Positions 6,088 through 9,502 of a stretch of 9,502 nt of DNA are shown here, piece after piece. The DNA is from an uncultured Sphingomonadales bacterium (GTDB taxonomy: Bacteria > Pseudomonadota > Alphaproteobacteria > Sphingomonadales > Sphingomonadaceae). Under the pieces are notes generated by a model. That model did not search any database. It worked only from the letters and a program-made list of their open reading frames with translations, and had not been told where the DNA came from. Both the position numbers and the translations under genes were made by a program. The stretch spans positions 1-9,502 of the forward strand of contig CAIPWG010000410.1 in assembly GCA_903868655.1 (NCBI GenBank), written 5' to 3'. The number at the start of each line of letters is the position of its first letter. The first letter of the stretch is position 1.

Positions 6088-7128
6088 TTATCGCGCCACA
6101 TGCCAGACGGTATCGCCAATGCTGACCTCAAGCGCTTGGGCCGCCACGGGATCGACGACCACGCCATCGGCGCCGTCGTGGGCCATTTCGCCATAGGTGC
6201 AGCGGAAATCGCCGAGCCGGCCCGTAGCGATCAGAGCGCGGGTGGCTGTGCCGCCGCCTTCGGGTGCGCGCACATGGGTGATGGTTGCTGCGCGCGACCC
6301 TCCAATCGAGCGCACCCGGTCGGTGCGCGCGGTCATCGTGGGTCCGCCGTCAAAGATGTCGACATAGCCTTCGGCGTGAAAGCCTTCTTCTTCGAGCATG
6401 CGCATCGCCGCGCGCCCGGTGGGGTGGGGCAGCCCGATCACCTGCCGCGCGGATTCGGGCAGCATCGACACATAGACCGGATGTTTTGGCATCAGGTCGG
6501 CGATGAACTGGTGGCCATTGATGGCGTTGAAATAGTCGGCTTCCTGAAAGCTCATGCCGAAAAACCGGCCTGCGACGCCATCCCAAAACGGCGATCCGGC
6601 ACGTTCATCGATGATGCCGCGCAATTCCGCCAGAATGCGGTCGGCAAAGCGGGCGCGGTGCATGGCGATGAACAAATACCGGCTGCGCGCCAGCAACATG
6701 CCCAGCCCCCCGGCGCGTTCGCCGGGATGAAGGAACAGCCCGCCGACTTCGCTTGATCCTTCAAGATCGGTCACGAGATTGAGCAATTCGGCGCGGAATG
6801 TCCGCCCGAGTTCCTTCGAATGCTGGGTCAGCGTGGCGATGCGGTATGAATAGAACGGGATCTGCTGCCCGACGCAGGTGAAAATCTGCGCGGTCCCGCG
6901 CACTTCGCCGGTGGTCGTGTCTTCCAGCACCAGCACAAACAGCTCGTCCTTCACCTGCCGGGGATCACCCTCTTCAGGGTTGCCAAAAGCGGAGGCGGCG
7001 CGGTCGAGCTTGGCGGTCAGCGCCTTGCGGTCGGGCGGCAGATTGGTGAACCCTCCACCTGTCAGCTTGGCCATGTCGTACAAGTGTTGCAGATCGGCCT
7101 GCTTGGCTGCGCGAATGCGAAAGGTCAT
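6088..7128 (-). CDS. astA: Arginine N-succinyltransferase
   Basis: A 346-residue AstA (E. coli 344), the first enzyme of the AST pathway, transferring succinyl from succinyl-CoA to the alpha-amino group of arginine. Family segments in order: FRIRAAKQADLQHLYDMA (3-20), KLTGGGFTNLP (21-31), FYSYRIATLTQHSKEL (92-107), SSEVGGLFLHPGERAGGLG (125-143), RGIIDERAGSPFWDGVAGRFF (170-190), ADLMPKHPVY (210-219) and GYVDIFDGGPT (254-264). The GNAT-type acyl-CoA core is around 120-165. The ATG at 7128 overlaps the stop of the M20 hydrolase gene as ATGA (7125-7128), showing tight coupling. The longer reading to 7344 would run inside that gene and is rejected. Confidence 0.97.
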   Translation of the reverse strand: MTFRIRAAKQADLQHLYDMAKLTGGGFTNLPPDRKALTAKLDRAASAFGNPEEGDPRQVKDELFVLVLEDTTTGEVRGTAQIFTCVGQQIPFYSYRIATLTQHSKELGRTFRAELLNLVTDLEGSSEVGGLFLHPGERAGGLGMLLARSRYLFIAMHRARFADRILAELRGIIDERAGSPFWDGVAGRFFGMSFQEADYFNAINGHQFIADLMPKHPVYVSMLPESARQVIGLPHPTGRAAMRMLEEEGFHAEGYVDIFDGGPTMTARTDRVRSIGGSRAATITHVRAPEGGGTATRALIATGRLGDFRCTYGEMAHDGADGVVVDPVAAQALEVSIGDTVWHVAR

Positions 7129-8333
7129 TGGTTTTCCCCGGAAAGGCGATGCAGCACGAGGGCCGCCAACTGGGCCCTTTCGCCAAGCGACGGCACAATC
7201 AGATATTCTTGATCCGAATGGATCGCGCCGCCGCGAACCCCCAGCGTATCGACCACCGGCACACCGCAGGCGGCGATATTGTTGCCATCGCAGACCCCGC
7301 CCGTGGCCTGCCAGCCGATGGTCTGACCCAGCGCCGCGCCGCAATCGCGAACCAGATGAAACAGGCGTTCGGCTGCTTCGTCCAGCGGTTTGGGCGGGCG
7401 TGACATGCCGCCGTGGACATGCGCGTGGACATCGTATTGCGCGGCGATCTGCGCGACCGTGCCGGGCAGGGCTTCGGCGAAACGGTCGGCGGCGCCGGTT
7501 TCGCGGGGACGCACGTTGAACCGCACAACGGCCAGATCGGGCACGACATTGTTGGCCGATCCGCCATCGATTTTTGCCGGGTTTACGCTGATATCGGGTC
7601 CGGCAAGTTTGTTGAGTGCCAGTACCAGGGCTGCGGCAGCGACAATGGCATTGCGGCCATCCTGCGGGTTGCGCCCGGCATGCGCCGACCGCCCGTGGAT
7701 GACCACACTATAATTGCCGCTGCCCGGGCGCGCACCTGCCAGCGTGCCATCGGGTAGCGCAGATGGTTCGAACGTCAGCGCTGCGGTCTTTCCCGCCGCC
7801 AGTTGAGTGATCAGTGGCGCAGATGACAGGCTGCCGGTTTCTTCATCGGCATTGATCAGCACGTCATAGCCCACGACGGCCGCATGCGGGCTGGTTTCAA
7901 ACGCGGTCAGCGCGGCGAGGATCACTGCGATCCCGCCCTTCATATCCGCCACACCCGGCCCGTTAAGCGTGTCGGCGTCAAGCCAGCGTGCAGACTGAAA
8001 CGGGTGATCGAGCGGAAACACCGTGTCCATATGCCCGGTCAACAAAAACCGCCGATTGGCATCTGGCCGCACACGCAAGACCAGGTGGCTGCCATGCGCG
8101 ATGGCCACGCTGCGCCCATCGCTGGTGACCGCCTCAACTGGTGCGGCCTTTTCAAGCGCAACCGTGCCCGGCAAGGCGCCGAATGCCTGCACCAGTAGCG
8201 CGGCCTGTTGCGCCAGTCCGTCCAGATTGCGCGTGCCGGTGTTGATCGCGCTCCACGCCAACACCTGATCGAGCATCGCGGCTGGATCGATCTGCGCGAT
8301 CAGATCACGTTCAAAAAGAGAAAGCTTGCTCAT
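7125..8333 (-). CDS. M20 family zinc hydrolase, carboxypeptidase G2-like; candidate succinylglutamate desuccinylase
   Basis: A 402-residue M20 metallohydrolase. All di-zinc ligands and catalytic residues of the carboxypeptidase G2 type are present: His101 and Asp103 in GHMDTV, Asp130 in GPGVADMKGG, Glu164/Glu165 in NADEETGS, Glu189 in LTFEP and His372 in AIHSDQEY. HGRSAHAG (213-220) marks the dimerisation domain. The opening SAINTGTRNLDGLA (28-41) also matches carboxypeptidase G2, which releases glutamate from N-acyl-glutamates such as folates. No signal peptide is apparent, so it is probably cytoplasmic. The gene overlaps astA by 4 nt, so it belongs to the ast operon. The last AST step is hydrolysis of N-succinylglutamate to succinate and glutamate, and this enzyme would suit it chemically; that is inference. 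The usual AstE is an unrelated M14 protein. Confidence 0.9.
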   Translation of the reverse strand: MSKLSLFERDLIAQIDPAAMLDQVLAWSAINTGTRNLDGLAQQAALLVQAFGALPGTVALEKAAPVEAVTSDGRSVAIAHGSHLVLRVRPDANRRFLLTGHMDTVFPLDHPFQSARWLDADTLNGPGVADMKGGIAVILAALTAFETSPHAAVVGYDVLINADEETGSLSSAPLITQLAAGKTAALTFEPSALPDGTLAGARPGSGNYSVVIHGRSAHAGRNPQDGRNAIVAAAALVLALNKLAGPDISVNPAKIDGGSANNVVPDLAVVRFNVRPRETGAADRFAEALPGTVAQIAAQYDVHAHVHGGMSRPPKPLDEAAERLFHLVRDCGAALGQTIGWQATGGVCDGNNIAACGVPVVDTLGVRGGAIHSDQEYLIVPSLGERAQLAALVLHRLSGENQ

Positions 8334-8372
8334 CTTCGGGCGCTTAGCCCAAGGGGCGCTTTAGGTGAACCC

Positions 8373-9079
8373 TTAGCGGTTGCGGTCATTGCTTTGCGAG
8401 AGGCGCGCCAGCACGTCGTCAAAAGCCATCGGGCAGGGGTGGATTTTCGCGCTGATAGCAATCTCGCCGGTGTTGAGAATTCTGGCTGATTGTCCCGACA
8501 ATTGAAGAGTTAGTCGCGCACAGAAGCTTCCTGCGACCCGAAATTCATCGGGATTGAGTATGGGATCAATGTCCCTCCGCTGAGCAAGAATGGCTTTATA
8601 GCGGGTTTGCGTGATGCGCAGTGCCTGTGGCACTGGCGGCAGTGTGATAAACCAACCGTGGTTTTTGCCATGCGTAGTATAGGCGTCGGCAATGGGGGCT
8701 TCGACGTCGGTAAGAGTATGTGTCGTCGATGCAGGAAACAGGACTTGGTGATCGATCTGCGTCGCAATATTAAAAAAATCGCTGCAACTGCGCCCCCACC
8801 CATGCAGCCGGCATAAAGCGAAAAAACTACGCGCCCAAACGATCCACCACGAACTGATGGAACATAAAGCCATAGAGAGACCCCGGTAGCGATCGCCGCC
8901 GGGACAGCGACCAAGGCAGTCAGAGTCTGGATCGCAGCGTTATGGCTGAACCCAAAATATGTTGAATTATCGAGCAGATTGGCGAAGAAAGTAATCGCAC
9001 CGACAACGATCACTCCGCCAACCATGGTCAAAAGCCATGTTGGTGGCGCAACGCGGTTCGGCAAAACGCTGTCTGTCAC
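8373..9079 (-). CDS. Hypothetical membrane protein, reading frame broken at a T7 run
   Basis: Two overlapping reading frames make one protein of about 235 residues if a single -1 shift (or one extra base) occurs at the minus-strand T7 run (8778-8772). The first frame starts at GTG 9079 with AGGAAAG 10 nt upstream and has three hydrophobic segments at about 14-34, 49-71 and 83-103 (ending VVFSLYAGCMGGGAVAAIF). The second frame continues NIATQIDHQVLFPASTTH and ends at 8373 in SQSNDRNR; it forms a soluble domain of about 130 residues. Without the shift the first frame continues into a basic, low-quality tail ending at 8510. GC is about 53% here, lower than the ast genes (about 65%). The family is not recognised. 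The stop is 39 nt before the M20 gene, so it may head the ast operon. Confidence 0.6.
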
Positions 9080-9237
9080 GATAAATTATCTTTCCTGCGA
9101 CAAGGCCGATAAGAGGGATAGGTGATTTTTTGCAATATTGGCACTGATTTAAACAGATTTGATAATTTGTGAAAAACGGTCATTGTCGTGTACTATCGGT
9201 TGGCGTGTGACTTTGGTCATATGAGTCATTTGCAGGG
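9080..9237. other. AT-richer non-coding stretch containing the likely composition junction
   Basis: No gene is visible. The left part is the presumed upstream region of the minus-strand membrane-protein gene, including its AGGAAAG ribosome site (9090-9096). Base composition becomes steadily AT-richer from about 9110. In the frame of the LysRS fragment a stop lies at 9208-9210, and residues resembling LysRS begin after it, so any joint between the sphingomonad-like DNA and the foreign-looking DNA is probably between about 9100 and 9240. Confidence 0.4.
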
Positions 9238-9429
9238 GTGATCATGGATATTGCCATGGAGCTTTGTGATCAGGTGTTTAACTACACCAAACCCTATAAA
9301 CTGCCTTACGAGTTTATCTTAATCGGTGGAAAGAAAATGTCTTCTTCCAAGGGGTTAGGATTAAAGGCTCATGATATCACTAAAATTTTGCCTCCCGAAG
9401 TGGCCAGATTTTTATTTACCCGAAAGTAA
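9238..9429 (+). pseudogene. lysK: Fragment of class I lysyl-tRNA synthetase (KMSSSKG region)
   Basis: This 63-codon frame encodes DIAMELCDQVFNYTKPYKLPYEF (split here by my reading as residues 4-26), then LIGGKKMSSSKG and ILPPEVARFLFTRK. KMSSSKG is the ATP-binding loop of class I aminoacyl-tRNA synthetases, and the surrounding PYEF-(I)LIGGKK and LPPEVARFL segments fit class I LysRS (LysK). A complete enzyme is about 500 residues or more with an HIGH motif upstream; here the N-terminal two thirds and the C-terminal anticodon-binding region are missing. The open frame follows a stop at 9208-9210 and ends in TAA directly after RFLFTRK, where intact enzymes continue. GC is about 35%, against 60-65% for most of the window. 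It is therefore a truncated foreign or misassembled piece, not a working gene. Confidence 0.72.
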
Positions 9430-9430
9430 T

Positions 9431-9502
9431 ATGATTGTTGAGATCAAAAGTGATTGGACACATGATAAACAGAACATGGAAGATAAAGTAAAATCATATA
9501 AA
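9431..9502 (+). CDS. Start of a possible phage/homing-type nuclease domain, cut by right edge
   Basis: An open frame of 24 codons starting at ATG 9431, one base after the LysRS-fragment stop, and running off the window. It reads MIVEIKSDWTHDKQ and then NMEDKVKSYK. The pattern I-E-I-K-S-x-W/Y-T followed by a charged helix resembles a small nuclease core seen in phage and homing endonucleases (E-x-K strand, then N-x-x-x-K helix). With only 24 residues and no visible ribosome site this is a suggestion; the ATG may not be the true start and the reading frame may continue an upstream gene lost at a joint. Confidence 0.4.
   Translation, partial: MIVEIKSDWTHDKQNMEDKVKSYK

Noticed and set aside
6025..6756. 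Plus-strand open frame opposite astA
   Set aside because: It is antisense to a full-length astA with conserved segments throughout.
9238..9429. Complete small functional gene
   Set aside because: The frame carries only the KMSKS segment of a class I synthetase; it lacks the HIGH motif, the N-terminal fold and the anticodon-binding region.

Overview
The window reads as chromosomal DNA of a GC-rich alphaproteobacterium, most likely a sphingomonad. Two things support this: a circularly permuted two-piece tmRNA gene of the alphaproteobacterial type whose tag is read as ANDNEALAIAA, and the protein-level character of the lemA, mscL, astA and astB genes. This taxonomic placement is inference. Nearly all protein genes lie on the minus strand; mscL and ssrA are on the plus strand.

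Region 1 (about 1-3151, minus) is a compact operon read right to left: lemA lipoprotein, a secreted TPM-domain protein with a glycine-rich tail, a second membrane TPM-domain protein, a NUDIX hydrolase and a short-chain dehydrogenase cut by the window edge. Gaps are -4 to 30 nt, so translational coupling is likely. A candidate promoter overlapped by a perfect inverted repeat lies upstream of lemA. Region 2 (3152-3930) has the divergent intergenic region, the mechanosensitive channel gene mscL and a strong GC-rich intrinsic terminator. Region 3 (about 3931-4290) is ssrA: acceptor piece ending in CCA, a short intervening segment with a tetraloop hairpin, then the coding piece. Region 4 (4291-4814) has a small membrane-protein gene on the minus strand and little else.

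Region 5 (4815-9079, minus) is an arginine succinyltransferase (AST) type catabolic cluster read right to left: a frameshifted membrane-protein gene, an M20 zinc hydrolase of the carboxypeptidase G2 type, astA and astB. The M20 enzyme overlaps astA by 4 nt. No astC, astD or M14-type astE is visible, so this hydrolase is a plausible non-orthologous succinylglutamate desuccinylase.

Region 6 (about 9100-9502) is anomalous. Base composition falls to about 35% GC, and the sequence encodes an isolated C-terminal piece of a class I lysyl-tRNA synthetase (KMSSSKG) followed one base after its stop by a second short reading frame that resembles phage or homing-endonuclease-type nuclease domains. The abrupt composition change and the truncated gene suggest either a chimeric assembly/amplification joint or a foreign insertion. 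I found no CRISPR array, insertion sequence, rRNA or tRNA gene, and no convincing new defence or mobile system.
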